A DNA stretch of 64,000 nucleotides, taken from contig JAMKCF010000073.1 in NCBI GenBank assembly GCA_023634235.1, positions 62,001 through 126,000 of the forward strand, given 5' to 3'. The translations under genes were made by a program, and so were the position numbers. Under the pieces are notes generated by a model. It was not told the origin of the DNA. It ran no database searches and worked only from the letters and a program-made list of their open reading frames with translations. Source of the stretch: Pisaster brevispinus (taxonomy: Eukaryota; Echinodermata; Asteroidea; Forcipulatida; Asteriidae). Of this stretch, positions 30,783-43,978 are shown piece after piece (position 1 is the stretch's first letter; every line of letters starts with the position of its first letter).

Positions 30783-32693
30783 ATGTTCCCAGTTGTTCTG
30801 GTTGTACTTGTATTGTTTCATGGATGCAGAGCGTGTGTCATCACGGGTCATCCGGAGGATACCGTAGCCGAGGTAGGAGAGACTGCCACGCTGAGGTGTA
30901 GCACTGACTTTACCATCTGTGAAAATGGAAAGTGTTACCTTCATTGGCAGCGTGAGACAAAACAAGTAGTTGAAACTATTTCTGCATGTGCTTCTGTGTA
31001 TTCTCAGTATCCATACATATATTCAGTGTCTTCTGGTCCTGACTGGTCTTTGACGATTACAGGAGTCCAGCCAAGTGATGCGAGGCGATATCGATGCAGA
31101 ATTTACTCTTATGGAACAAACCCCTGGGCTCATTCTCCCTATGTAACCCTCATCATACCATCACTAATCGACATCAGTGTCCAGCCGCCTCGTCGTCCAA
31201 TAACAACGGGAGAAAACGCTTCATTTCACTGTAACGTTCAGTCACAGCGTGGAGCTCTACCGACCCTCAATGTGAAGTGGTTTGTGAATGGAACCGACGT
31301 CAGAAGATTTCAAGATCAATCATTTTATCATTTGGATAACGACGGATACACCTTAACATTTCTCAAGATAAGTGTTAACTACACTAACATGTATTGTAAG
31401 GCGTTCAGTGGAACTAAATCTGTGAAAAGAAGTAAAAACTATCTGATACTCATTCATCCTCAGAAGAAACGGGAAACATCCGCTACTCCAGTACCTAACG
31501 AGTTTCCCCATTACACTGATGAGCCGTCTACTACCCAAGCACCTCAGACCGAGTCTTGGACCAACACTGGTAGCACAAAGTTCCGCAACATGGTACCTTC
31601 TCACTCAACAACACCAATAAAGAGAAACACAACAAGTGTGACCGTAGAGGGAGCACATCTGTCTGCATCCATCCAACCTTCTTCAATAAATCCTGGTCCT
31701 AAACTCCCTGACTCATTCTCGGAGGATAATAACACATTCATATTAGTAGGAGGAGTTATCACTGCTGTCTTCTTGATGCTAGTCATCTCATTTCTTATTT
31801 ACTGTCTCGTCTTCAAAAGACAATCCAAAGCGACACAAAACACACGTTCTACATCTACACCTCATGATGATGGAGAAGAAAGTGATGCAGACGGGATATC
31901 AGAAACCCAACTGCACGGAGTCACTCCGAGGTGTGGTCAAAACAATGACCACACTAGATCAGCAAATGAGAGTTCAGTTGAGTTCCCGCGAGAAACAGTT
32001 ACTGTAGTAGTGACATCAGACTTATACCAACCGGCAGAGTCAAATTATGATCAAGACAATTTGGAAAAACCATTGTCCACTGAAACTGATAGATCAGTCA
32101 AAGATGGGGAGAAACGTAACTATAAACAGAGTCATACTGAGTCTATGTATGCTGTGGTGGAGAAAAGTCGTGCCAAAAGTAAGATTTTTGGCGCCATTTC
32201 CACTGAAGAGGCCTCTATGAAAGTCTCCGGGTTTGGGAAGGATGGGTCAGAGCTGAATCGCGGAACAGACATCGTTCAGACCCTGAGTAGTTGTTCCAAT
32301 AATGACAGTCCGTCTGAGCGTGAGAAATCAACCGTCACTATGAAGGATTCGCCGGTACCCGGACGCGTTGTTGACCGTCAACCGTCTGGTCAGAAACCCC
32401 CTCGCGTTATTTCGTACCATCTTTCCAAACGCCGAGCAAACACCACGACCAAAGCCAAGGCCACACTAGAGCAGACGGCAGACCGTGGTGAGGACGGTCT
32501 CGTCGAGGATGACCCAAGACAGAGGAATGTGGAAGGTCTGATCTACGCTGACTTGGATCTATCGCGAGGATCGGCAAGAATCATCCACCTGGAGGAGGAG
32601 ACGGTTTATGCTGACATTGGAAACAAGAAGACTGTGGTTAAGATGAGGGAGGTAACTACAGGCCACGCCCTTAAACAAGTTTACAACCATTGA
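30783..32693 (+). CDS. Ig receptor copy 4: two Ig domains, long ITIM/ITSM tail (636 aa)
   Basis: Intact single exon. The start at 30783 is chosen over the in-frame ATG at 30726 because the signal peptide (MFPVVLVVLVLFHGCRAC) and the alignment to all paralogues begin there. The V-like domain is at 18-125 with loop C-ENGK-C; PDRY of the other copies is changed to PYIY. The second Ig domain covers about 128-225. The stalk is shorter than in copy 3, because the 26-residue repeats are reduced to one damaged unit. The membrane helix is TFILVGGVITAVFLMLVISF.... The tail of about 300 residues has SMYAVV (Y456, SxYxxV), GLIYADL (Y588) and ETVYADI (Y609); the last two tyrosines are 21 residues apart as in copy 3. 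The most complete set of ITIM/ITSM motifs in the cluster is here. An inhibitory-type receptor is inferred; ligand unknown. Confidence 0.92.
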   Translation: MFPVVLVVLVLFHGCRACVITGHPEDTVAEVGETATLRCSTDFTICENGKCYLHWQRETKQVVETISACASVYSQYPYIYSVSSGPDWSLTITGVQPSDARRYRCRIYSYGTNPWAHSPYVTLIIPSLIDISVQPPRRPITTGENASFHCNVQSQRGALPTLNVKWFVNGTDVRRFQDQSFYHLDNDGYTLTFLKISVNYTNMYCKAFSGTKSVKRSKNYLILIHPQKKRETSATPVPNEFPHYTDEPSTTQAPQTESWTNTGSTKFRNMVPSHSTTPIKRNTTSVTVEGAHLSASIQPSSINPGPKLPDSFSEDNNTFILVGGVITAVFLMLVISFLIYCLVFKRQSKATQNTRSTSTPHDDGEESDADGISETQLHGVTPRCGQNNDHTRSANESSVEFPRETVTVVVTSDLYQPAESNYDQDNLEKPLSTETDRSVKDGEKRNYKQSHTESMYAVVEKSRAKSKIFGAISTEEASMKVSGFGKDGSELNRGTDIVQTLSSCSNNDSPSEREKSTVTMKDSPVPGRVVDRQPSGQKPPRVISYHLSKRRANTTTKAKATLEQTADRGEDGLVEDDPRQRNVEGLIYADLDLSRGSARIIHLEEETVYADIGNKKTVVKMREVTTGHALKQVYNH

Positions 32694-35275
32694 AAAAAAA
32701 TGAGAAAGAGATGGGGAGAAAAAAGGTATCTCGTTTTTTTTTTTTTAGTCTGTCTCGTTATTTTGGCAATGAGGAAATAAAAGCACCCCGATCTAAAATT
32801 CCACGTTGTTTCAATCATCAATGGTTGAACCTAAAACTATAACAAGTCATGGTAACTAATTGAACCAAAATTATTGTCTTTAACTTGGACACAAGTTCAT
32901 TCTCCTATTGCACCTCAACGTCTACTTACTGATGTTTGAAGAACCCATTAGATCTTGATTGAATTAACACTTAATCCGGTATTGTATATTTCCTTTGATG
33001 ACGATGACAAGGGGCTGTCCAAAGTTCTCAACAATTTCAAGATAAAACTGAGAGTTCAAACATTCTAATCAAATCATGCTATGTATCTAAGTTCTTCACT
33101 TGCGTGTACAACATCATTAGTATCAACCCCTCAACCTTTTTCCTAGGTAGTACACCCTAAAAAGATCCTGAAATGTACTTTAAGACATGTTTACAACTTG
33201 TGGAAATATGTATGTTGTTCCAACAAATCAGTAATAAGGTCATAGACTAGTTTAAACGGGCGTGTTCTGGTCAATTATGAGGAAGTAAGTATGAATTTAA
33301 CAAGGAACTAACACAGTCAAATATCTACTCAGAAAAGTCATTAATGAAATTATATTGTATTAATTTACTCATAAAACATGTTAACTTAAGATGATCACTT
33401 TAGCTCAGATTTGATGTTATTGGTTTTAATGATAAAACAAATACTTGTTTGAGGGATTGTTCATATATATGAAGCACTCGTCAGCGTATTCGTATTCAGA
33501 GATCTGTTTACTTATTACCGTTACTCGGATATCAAAATACTGGGTAGGCCCTACATGAATACTTGTACTCGTCCTAGTACTCAATGTACCCGTACTCAAG
33601 TACTAGGCTTAATGTGCCAGTTCTCGGTACTCGACTGAAAAGTACACTGCTTATGCAAGCTTCTGGAATAACATACACATTATCATCGGCACTGTTGTCG
33701 ATTCCGAAACCATTTTTAGTGCAATATGAATGATCTCTAAGGCAAGAGCAAGTCTGTAACTACGCAGTAGGTCTTTTATAGACCTGTCTTAGACGAAATA
33801 ATGCGCAAAACAATGGGACTTATTTCCAGCATAGGAGAACAGCACATAACCTCCAGCCGCAAATATTGTCCATGTTTTCGTTGCAGACTACGCTCCACAG
33901 GGCACAGCAAGAATAAAACAAAAAGGATAGAGAAATTATAACCGATTTTTGTTTACTAGTGTAAAAAGTTACCCCTCTGCCCCTCTTCAAAGTCTACACC
34001 TTTTCATAAATCGGTGAAAGGATAAAACTAACAATCATACTATTCCCAAGTCCACATTCATTTTCTAAAGCCACACTCATTTCTTAAAGCCACAGTCATT
34101 TCCTTTTAATCAAAATACAAAGTGTAAAGTTGTTTGGATACAAACTGAGACAATGTTTCCTTACAGGGATAGGTTCACTTACCCCCAGGTAGTCAGCATG
34201 GGTACTGCAGCCGCTGCAGAAAAATTAATTTTGTTTCTTAAAAAAAATCGTGAACTTGACTTAATTAAAGCTTGCAACTGTTTGACAGCATTATTAAATG
34301 TCCTTGTGAAGTTTTCCATTATCGATCAGGTCTTTCAACTTTTAAATGGTTTAATGTTTTTGTGTGTTGCTAATTACTTGAATTTTAATTAATTACGTAT
34401 ATTTACTATGCAGCTGCATAAGAAACGCTAAAAAAAGAGATCGTAAACAAATTTAGGGGTAATCTTTTTTAAGTTGATTCTTTCAAAATGTAAAAGTTAA
34501 ATGGGATAGGACTGTTAGGAAGGATGGGGTAAATTAGGAAATTGTGAGAGTATCTTGCACCAATTCAGTGTTTTTCAGAGACAGCATCACTACACATGCT
34601 TCCCTGAGGCTGAGTAAGTGAGAGCATTTCCTCTTTGTGTAGTAAATCCAAACATCAATTTTCCGCTATTAAACCGGACTCCTAGCTCTCAAGGCAGTGT
34701 AATCTACGCGGTTTATTGATTTAGAAAGTTTACATTTGTATTAATGGAGCACCAGTGGTGATTTGGCTGTACCCAAACAGGGGATGGAAATTTAAAGTTT
34801 AACAGTTGGGCGTTGATTAACCTAGATCCTGTTATCTTTACAATCATTTTAAAGAAACGTTTACTTCTGAACTCTCTTGTATTGTGGCAAGGAGCCACCA
34901 CCTTCTATCAACTCCATTGCCCCGCCCACAAACTAGTAAATACCTGACTAGTTATTCCAGATAGTTTCACCGATGTGAAGGCATTCATTGTGAGTCAAAC
35001 AATCACAAGTAATCTCCAATTTAACATTATTGAATTTGTTTATAAAACTTATCAACTGATTCTATTAGATGATGCCGACCCTCCACAAGTAGGGGAGAGG
35101 CCAAGATGAGTTTATCTAAAAAAAAGAAGAAAGATATTTGCTACAATCGTTCTTAAATCTAGTGGTTTAAGTCTTGCACTCAAACCTAACAAGCCGTGCA
35201 CACATTGTGTATATAAAACTTATGGGACTTTGTGTAATAAAGTAATAATAAAAGAGAAAACAATCTTGAATTGAA
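32694..35275. repeat. D block downstream of copy 4
   Basis: Non-coding, homologous to the D blocks behind copies 3, 5 and 6. A GTACTCG/TAGTACTC-rich stretch lies at 33,560-33,640, also present at 51,590-51,680. The plus-strand open frame 34153-34392 has no recognisable domain and no counterpart frame in the sister blocks. The block is interrupted at 35,275 by the 8.7-kb insertion and resumes at 43,979. Confidence 0.75.
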
Positions 35276-37331
35276 ACTAGACATAATTTTTTGTTCCATA
35301 ACAAAAACAAGGTGTTCGGTATAGACATTTTCGAGTTAGCAGAGGTAGTGTTTTCAAAGCAAAAACTGAAAAAACTTAGTACGACAAATTGATACGTAAA
35401 GTGAATGGTAGAAGATTTCGTATTTGAAATAAAAAACTTTGATAAATTAAAAAACTGATGAAATCATTCCGTTTTCATAGCTCATTTTATTATCAAAACA
35501 TTGAGATTCATAGTTATTGTTTTGCTGGAATTGACAGTCCTATGGGTAAAACTGTATTCGACATACATGTAGAGGGACCATCTGATTTCAAGATCATATT
35601 GTTTGCAGGCCTCAAAACGAAGACCGGGAGTGATTATTTTCACTTAAGCTCTCAGTTTTGACCAGAATTGAAGCTCACAGGGAGACACAGTTTGTGTAAT
35701 CATTGGGGATGGTGCAAGTTATGTATATAAAAATTTTGGTTCTCCGGATAAAGGTTAATTTAATGTAAGGACGCCATCGAGTCGTCATCATCCCGAAAAT
35801 AACTGCGGTTTCATCTACACACTCGGGTCTAAGTGTGTAAAGTTTTAGGTCTCAACCCTTTTTTGGTTAATGGGGTATGAAGTTTTTTAAGTATGGAATA
35901 AGCATCTTTCAGTTTCGACCAGAAGTAAAGGTCACAGAGCTGCATAGGGTCACACTTTGTGTAAAATTAAAAAAATACACTATGGTCTTTCACATGGACC
36001 AAAGATCTGGTATGTAGCAGTTATAGTTTTCCAGATATGTTTTTTTGTAAAAATTAAACATTGATTCAATGTTATGACGTCATTGATGACGTAATCATGC
36101 CGAAAACCTATGTGGTTTCATTGACACACTAAGGTCTAAGTACATGGTTTAGCATAAAGTCAAAACCCTTTTTGGTTCAAGAGTTATGTTTTTCTTCCAT
36201 ACACAGTACATATACATAATATACCTGAGCGGGGATTAGCATCAATTCAATCCGATAGTTGAAAATTAAACCATGACAAAAATAATGATTTTTGAAAGTA
36301 AAAAAACAAAATAAAAAACACTAGGCAAGTTCATGGATATCAACATGATTGTAGACAAAATAGGAATGCCCCCTTTTTTTAACGGTGATTTTGAAATAAA
36401 GCTTACCATTTTATTCACCGTGTCTGAAGGGCATACTCAGAGGGCCTAGAGCGCCTTTGGCAGGCATGGTCACGTCGATCAACGTGACGTGGGTCTCGGT
36501 GTTTGATGAGAAACAAACCAATGTCGTTCTTTTTCAGTTGAAGTTTTTGTCATTTAGTCAAAGTCATACAAATCCCTAAAGCAGGTGGACATCTGAGTAA
36601 AACCTCCTCTTTTATTCCTTGTTTTCCATTAAGCCATCAGACGAGCACAGCGGAACTAAATTCACACTGAACTTTGAATGAGTTTGAGTTTTTTATGTGC
36701 GGGACACGTGTTGTTACAACGTACAAGAATAAGCAACGCAATGATACAATTCCGTTGTGTGGGACTATATGCACAGGCTTCGTGGACTTTGAACCTTATG
36801 AATAATGAGTGGACAGTCAGTTACAGCGCTTTTCTCCATACACAAATACACTGCGGTTAATACTAACTTTGGCTGTAACACACTTTAGGACCAGAAGTTA
36901 AGGTCATATTGGCATCATTTTTGTGCAAAAGTTTCGGAAGGATCACAGACCTACAATCTGATGTAAAAATTGTGATGAAATGATCAGTAGTTTTTGAGAT
37001 ATGAATTTTTTTAATATTCAACTTCCGGTTTGAACCGGAAGTCAAGGTCAAATGAGGTCGCGTTCAGTGTAGCGTTTTTAGAGTCATACCAGGCCTATCC
37101 GATGATGTATAGATTGTGAAAATCCATTGTGTAGTTTTGGAGTTATGATTTTCTCAAATATTAAACTTTGATTTAACGTAACTCGACACCTGATGACGTC
37201 ATCATGACGTAACTAAAGCGGTTTCATCTCCTAATAAATATCTAACTATATGTGAAGTTTCAAGTTCATATGAGCTTGGAAAAGGTGCTTTTGTTAGCGG
37301 ACAAGGGACGCTGAGAAGAAGAAGAAGAAGA
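35276..37331. repeat. Large tandem array, unit 1 (2.06 kb, deleted form)
   Basis: Begins ACTAGACATAATTTTTTGTT followed by AACAAAAACAAGGTGTTCGG and ends in an AAGAAGAAG run. It has the first half of the full 3.2-kb unit joined to its last part, so it is an internally deleted unit. It contains TGACGTCA at 36,075 and 37,194 and the palindrome ACTTCCGGTTTGAACCGGAAGT at 37,021. No coding potential was recognised. Confidence 0.8.
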
Positions 37332-40300
37332 ACTAGACATAATTTGTTGCATAACAAAAACAAGGTGTTCGGTGTAGACATTTTCGAGTCAGCAGGGGTA
37401 GTGTTTTCGAAGCGAAAACCGAAAAAACAAAACTTAGTACGACAAATTGATACGTAAAGTAAATGGTAGAAGATTTCGTATTTGAAATAAAAAACGTTGA
37501 TAAAATTAAAAACCGATGAAATCATTCCGTTTTCATAGCTCATTTTTTTATCAAGACGTTGAGATTCATAAGTATCTGCTAAGTTTTTGAAATTGTCACA
37601 GGCTTTTAGTTATTATTTTGCTGGAATTGAAAGTCCTATGGGTAAATTGTATATGATATAGAGGGACCATCTGATTTCAAGATCATATTGTTTGCAGGCC
37701 TCAAAACGAGGACCGGGAGTGATTGTTTTCACTTAAGCTCTCAGTTTTGACCAGAATTGAAGCTCACAGGGAGACACAGTTTGTGTAATCATTGGGAATG
37801 GTGCAAGTATTATAAAAATGTTGGTTCTCCGGATAAAAAAAGGTTAATTTAATGTAAGGACGCCATCGAGTCGTCATCATCCCGAAAACCAGAAGTAAAG
37901 GTCACAGAGGGTCACACTTTGTGTAAAAAAACCCAAAAAACTCCAGGGTCTTTCACATGGACCAAAGATCTGGTATGTAGCAGTTATAGTTTTCCAGATG
38001 TTTTTTTGTAAAAATTAAACATTAATTCAATGTTATGACGTCATTGATGACGTAATCATGCCGAAAACCTCTGTGGTTTCATTGACACACTAAGGTCTAA
38101 GTACATGGTTAGCTTAAAGTAAAAACCCTTTTTGGTTCACGAGTAATGTTTTTTCCATACACAGTACATATACATAATATACCTGAGCTGGGATTAGCAT
38201 CAATTCAATCCGATAGTTGAAAATTAAACCACGACAATGATTTTTGAAAGTAAAAAAAAACAAAACAACAACACTAGGCAAGTTCATGGATGAAACATAT
38301 TAACATTATTGTAGACGAAAAAGGAATGCCCCCTCTTTTTAACGGTGATTTTGAAATAAAGCTTACCATTTTAATCACCGTGTCTGAAGGGCATACTCAG
38401 AGGGCCTAGAGCGCCTTTGGCAGGCATGGTCACGTCGATCAACGTGACGTGGGTCTCGGTGTCTGATGAGAAACGAACCAATGTCGTTCTTTTTCAGTTG
38501 AAGTTTTTGTCATTTAGTCAAAGTCATACAAATCCCTTAAGCAGGTGGACATCTCAGAAAAACCTCCTCTTTTATTCCTTGTTTTCCATTAAGCTATCAG
38601 GCGAGCACAACGAAACTTAAGTCACACTGAACTTTGAATGAGTTTGGGTTTAAGTGCAGGACAACGTGTTGTTAGTACATACACGAATAAACAACGCAAT
38701 GATATTCAATGGGGTTTCCAGAATTTGCACACAATGTATGGTTGCATGGCTGCAAGTTGTGCGGTTTTGTGTGCACGTCATACTGGATTGGATGCCACAC
38801 TGTGCGCTCGGTATTGGATTAGATTTCAATATTTTAACGCTCGTTTTCACCTATAAATACATCTTAAAATGTATTTATTCCCATGTACCAAATGATTAGT
38901 ATCCAATGTTCTTTAGACTCAAGAAAAAAGAAAGAATTGAAAGTCCGCAGTCTTTGAGTTATGTTTGTTGTTAGAAAAAGGTGGAACTTTGAGAAAAATT
39001 AATTGCTTTTAATTACCTAATAAATCATTAAATGACGTCATCATTACGTGAAAACTGCTGTTTCATCCACTAGTCATGTGTAAAAGGGTTGCCAAGTTTC
39101 ATGACCCTACGAACTTGGGAAAGAGCAAAACATTAGCGGACAACGTTTGTGTGTATTATTTTTTAGAACAAACATAAGAATACACTAGACATAAATTTTT
39201 GTTGCATAACAAAAACAAGGTGTTCGGTGTAGACATTCTCGAGTTAGCAGAGGTAGTGTTTTCAAAGAGAAAACCGAAAAAACAACTTAGTACGACAGAT
39301 AATATTTCAGAGCGGGATAAAAGCATAAACAGTTGTTTGTTAAAATGTCAAGACAAGGTCACCAACATTTTAATTTTTGTGAAGTATGTGGAGCCCATGT
39401 TGTAACAATTTTAAAGACTCTGCCAAAGGCTTCTAGTAAAACTGTATTTTGAACTGTTTTTAACCTGCCGCCAGATGGCGCTCTTATTTTTTTTTGTTTT
39501 AACCAGACCCTTGTCAGACTGCAACATCGTTAAAATCAACTCCAAAAAAATTGCCACTTTTAATTACAATGCACTTTCGGTTTTAACTGGAAGTAGAGGA
39601 CACGTAATTTCATGCAAACAATTAAAATCGAAGACCTATATTACCTTTGTATAATCCCGCAAAAAGCAACCCAGGGTCTCTTATCCTCGAATTGATAGGA
39701 ATTTTCAAAGATTTAAACTTTAAATGACGTTGATTTCCGAGGCGGCATCTGTCACAGAGCGAGCAAATAATACAATCCCAGAGCGGGATAAAAGCATGAA
39801 CAGTTGTTTGGTATAGCGCCATCCCCCGCTTGTGGAATGTTTCCGTTACGTGAGACTGTACACACAGGCTTCGTGGACTTGGAACCTTATGAGTTTCCAT
39901 TACGTGGGACTGTACACACAGGCTTCGTGTTGCGCACACAGGTTTCGTGGACTTTGAACCTTATGATTCATGGTGCTGAACAGTCGGCTACGGCGCTTTT
40001 CTATGTACAAAGATTAAATGCGCGTTAATACTAACGTTGGCTGTAACACCCAGAAGTTAAGGTCATATTGGCATCATTTCTGTGCAAAAGTTTCGGAAGG
40101 ATCACAGAACTACAATCTGATGTAAAAATTGTGATGAAATGATCAGTAGTTTTTGAGATATGAATTTTTAAAATATTCAACTTCCGGTTTGAACCGGAAG
40201 TCAAGGTCAAATGAGGTCGCGTTTAGTGTAGCGTTTTTAGAGTTATACCAGGCCTATCCGATGATGTATAGATTGTGAAAATCCATTGTGTAGTTTTGGA

Positions 40301-40512
40301 GTTATGATTTTTTCAAATATTAAACTTTGATTTTACGTAACTCGACACCAAATGACGTCATCATGACATCACCAATGCGGTGTCTTCTACTCATACATAT
40401 CTAACTATATGTGAAGTTTAAAGGTTGTGTGAGCTTGGGAAGTGCGTATTTGTTATCGGACAATCGCGGGGGATAAGAAGAAGAAGAAGAAAAAGAAGAA
40501 GTATAAAAAAAA
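37332..40512. repeat. Large tandem array, unit 2 (3.18 kb)
   Basis: Complete unit made of two related subunits that both start with ACTAGACATAA(A/G)TTTTTGTT (37,332 and 39,184). Shared text with unit 3 includes TAGAGCGCCTTTGGCAGGCA, CGTCGATCAACGTGACGTGG, GCCACACTGTGCGCTCGGTA and CGTGGACTTTGAACCTTATG. TGACGTCA occurs at 38,036, 39,033 and 40,353. No protein was recognised in the open frames. Confidence 0.82.
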
Positions 40513-43500
40513 ACTAGACTTAAGTTTTTGTTGTATAACAAAAACAAGGTGTTCGGTGTAGACATTTTCGAGTTAGCTGAGGTAGTGTTTTCGAAGAGAA
40601 AACCGAAAAAAACATAACTTAGTACGACAAATTGATACATAAAGTGAATGGTAGATTTCGTATTTGAAATAAAAAACTTTGATAAATTAAAAAACTTATG
40701 AAATATTTCCGTTTTTATAGCTCATTTTACTATCAAGACATTGATATTCATAAGTATCAGCTAAGTTTTTGAAATTGTTACAGGCTTTTAGTTATTGTTT
40801 TGCTGGAATTGAAAGTCCTATGGGTAAAGCTATATTCAATATAGAGGGACCACCTGATTTCAAGATCATATTGTTTGCAGGCCTCAAAACGAGGACCGGG
40901 AGTGATTATTTTCACTTAAGCTCTCAGTTTTGACCAGAATCGAAGCACACAGGGAGACACAGTTTGTGTAATCATTGGGGATGGTGCAAGTTATGTATAT
41001 AACAAAATTTTGGTTCTCCGGATAAAAATTGTTTACATATTAAAGGTTAATTTAATGTAAGGATGCCATCGAGTCGTCATCATCCCGAAAATGCGGTTTC
41101 ATCTACACACTCAGGTCTAAGGGTGTAACGTTAAGGTCTCAACCCTCTTTTGGTTAATGGGATCTGATGTTTTTAAGTATTGAATAAGCATCTTTCAGTT
41201 TCGACCAGAAGTAAAGGTCACAGAGGGTCACACTTTGTGTAAAATAATAAAAAATACACTCAGGGTCTTTCACATGGACCAAAGATCTTGTATGTAGCAG
41301 TTATAGTTTTCCAGATGTTTTTATGTAAAAATTAAAACACTGATTTAATGTTATGACGTCATTGATGACGTAATCATGCCGAAAACATCTGTGGTTTCAT
41401 TGACACACTTAGGTCTAAGTACATGGTTAGCTTAAAGTCAAAACCCTTTTTGGTTCACGAGTAATGAACATACATATTATACATATTATACCTGAGCGGG
41501 GATTAGCATCAATTCAATCCGATAGTTGAATATTAAACCATGACAAAATAATGATTTTTGAAAGTAAAAACAAAACAAAAGAACCACTAGGAAAGTTCAT
41601 GGATGAAACATATCAACATTATTGTAGACGAAAAAAAGGAATGCCCCCTCTGTTTAACGGTGATTTTGAAATAAACCTTACCATTTTAATCACCGTGTCT
41701 GAAGGACATACTCAGAGGGCCTAGAGCGCCGTTGGCAGGCACGGTCACGTCGATCAACGTGACGTGGGTCTCGGTGTTTGATGAGAAACAAACCAATTTC
41801 GTTCTTTTTCAGTTGAAGTTTTTGTCATTTAGTCAAAGTAATACAAATACCTAAAGCAGGTGGACATCTCAGTAAAACCTCCTCTTTTATTCCTTGTTTT
41901 CCATTAAGCCATTAGACGAGCACAACGGAACTAAATTCACACTGAACTTTGAATGAGTTTGGGTTTAAGCGCGGGACAACGTGTTGTTAGTACACTGTAC
42001 ATACACGAATAAACAACGCAATGATATTCAATGGGCTTTCCAGGATTTGCACACAATGTATATTATGGCTGCATGCTGCACGTTGTGCGGTTTTGTGTGC
42101 ACGTCATACTGGATTGGATGCCACACTGTGCGCTCGGTATTGGTCTAGATTTCAACATTTTAACGCTCGTTTTCACCTAGAAATACATCTTAAAATGTAT
42201 TCATTTCCATGTACGAAATGATTAGTATCCAATGTTCTTTAGATTCAAGAAAAAAGAAAGAATTGAAAGTCCGCGGTCTTTGAGTTATGTTTGTTGAAAA
42301 ATTAATTACTTTTAATTACCTAATAAATCATCAGATGACGTCATCATTACGTGAAAAATTCTATTTCATCCACTAATCATGTGTAAAATGGTTGCCAAGT
42401 TTCATGACCATACGAGCTTGAGAAAAAGCTAAACATTAGCGGACAACGTTTGTGTGTATTTCTTTTTAGAACAAACATAAGAATACACTAGACATAAGTT
42501 TTTGTTCCGTTACAAAAACAAGGTGTTCGGTGTAGACATTTTCGAGTAAGCAGAGGTAGTGTTTTCAAAGAGAAAACCGAAAAAACATAACTTAATACGA
42601 CAGATAATATTTCAGAGCGGGATAAAAGCATGAACAGTTGTTTGTTAAAATGTCAAGACAAGGTCACCAACATATTCTTTTCTGTGAAGTATGTGGAGCC
42701 CATGTTGAAAAAAAATTATAAAAACTCTGCCAAAGGCTTCTAGTAAAACTGTATTTTGAACTGTTTTTAACCCACCGCAAGATGGCGGTCTTAATTTTGT
42801 TTTTAACCAGACCCTTGTCAGACCCTCAACATTGTTAAAATCAACTCCAAAAAAGTTGCCACTTTTAATTACAATGCACTTTCGGTTTTAACTGGAAGTA
42901 AAAGACACGTAATTTCATGCAAACAATTAAAATCGAAGACCTATATTACCTTTGTAAAATCCCGCAAAAAAAGCAACCCAGGGTCTCTTACCCATTTAAC
43001 ATTTAAATGACGTAGATTTCCGAGGCAGCATCTGTCACAGAGCGAGCAAATAATAACATTCCAGAGCGGGACAAAAGCATTAACAGTTGTTTGGTATAGC
43101 GCCATCCTCTGAAATGTTTCCGTTACGTGGGACTGTACACACAGGCTTCGTGGACTTTGAACCTTATGGTTTTCATTACGTGGGACTGTACACACAGGCT
43201 TCGTGTTGCACACACAGGCTTCGTGGACTTTGAACCTTATGAATAATGGAGCGGACAGTCAGTTACAGCGCTTTTCTCCATACACGAATTAACTGCGGTT
43301 AATACTAGCATTGGCTGTAACACCCATTTAGGACCAGAAGTTAAGGTCATATTGGCATCATTTCTGTGCAAAAGTTTCGGAAGGATGACAGAACTACAAT
43401 CTGATGTAAAATTTATGATGAAATGATCAGTAGTTTTTGAGATATGAATTTGTTTAATATTCAACTTCCGGTTTGAACCAGAAGTCAAGGTCAAATGAGG

Positions 43501-43770
43501 TCGCGTTCAGTGTAGCGTTTTTAGAGTCATTCCAGGCCTATCCGATGATGTATAGATTGTGAAAATCCATTGTGTTGTTTTGGAGTTATGATTTTTTCAA
43601 ATATTAAACTTTGATTTAACGTAACTCGACACCTGATGACGTCATCATGACGAAACCAAAAATGGTTTCATCTACTAATGAATATCTAACTATGTGTAAA
43701 GTTTCAAGTTTATGTGAGCTTAGGAAGTGTGTCTTTGTTAGCGGACAATCGACGGCGAGAAGAAGAAGAC
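40513..43770. repeat. Large tandem array, unit 3 (about 3.26 kb)
   Basis: Same organisation as unit 2, with subunit starts at 40,513 and 42,487 and TGACGTCA at 41,354, 42,336 and 43,637. The ETS-like palindrome near 43,465 carries one substitution. The unit ends in an AAGAAGAAG/poly-A run. Confidence 0.82.
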
Positions 43771-43978
43771 GAAGTAAAAAAAAAAAAAAAAAACGAACAA
43801 TAACAAGAGGTCTTCGGACTTTTGTCCGAACACCTAAAAAAAAAACCGGAACAAAAACAAGAGGTGTTCCGGGCGGATTGCCCGAACACCTAAAAAGAAG
43901 AAGAAGAAGTATTAAGAAAAAAAAAAAACGAACAAAAATAAGAGGTGTTCCGGGCTGAATGCCCTTACACCTAAAAAA
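43771..43978. repeat. Three hairpin modules at the array end
   Basis: Three stem-loops of the form AGGTGTTC...GAACACCTAA lie at 43,808-43,835, 43,862-43,891 and 43,943-43,972, separated by A-rich spacers (AACAAAAACAAG). Stems are 11-13 bp with loops of about four bases. Their AGGTGTTC arm resembles the AAGGTGTTCGG near the start of every array unit, so they may be element termini. Confidence 0.7.

Noticed and set aside
34153..34392. 79-residue plus-strand frame in the D block as a gene
   Set aside because: No counterpart frame in the sister D blocks and no recognisable motif.
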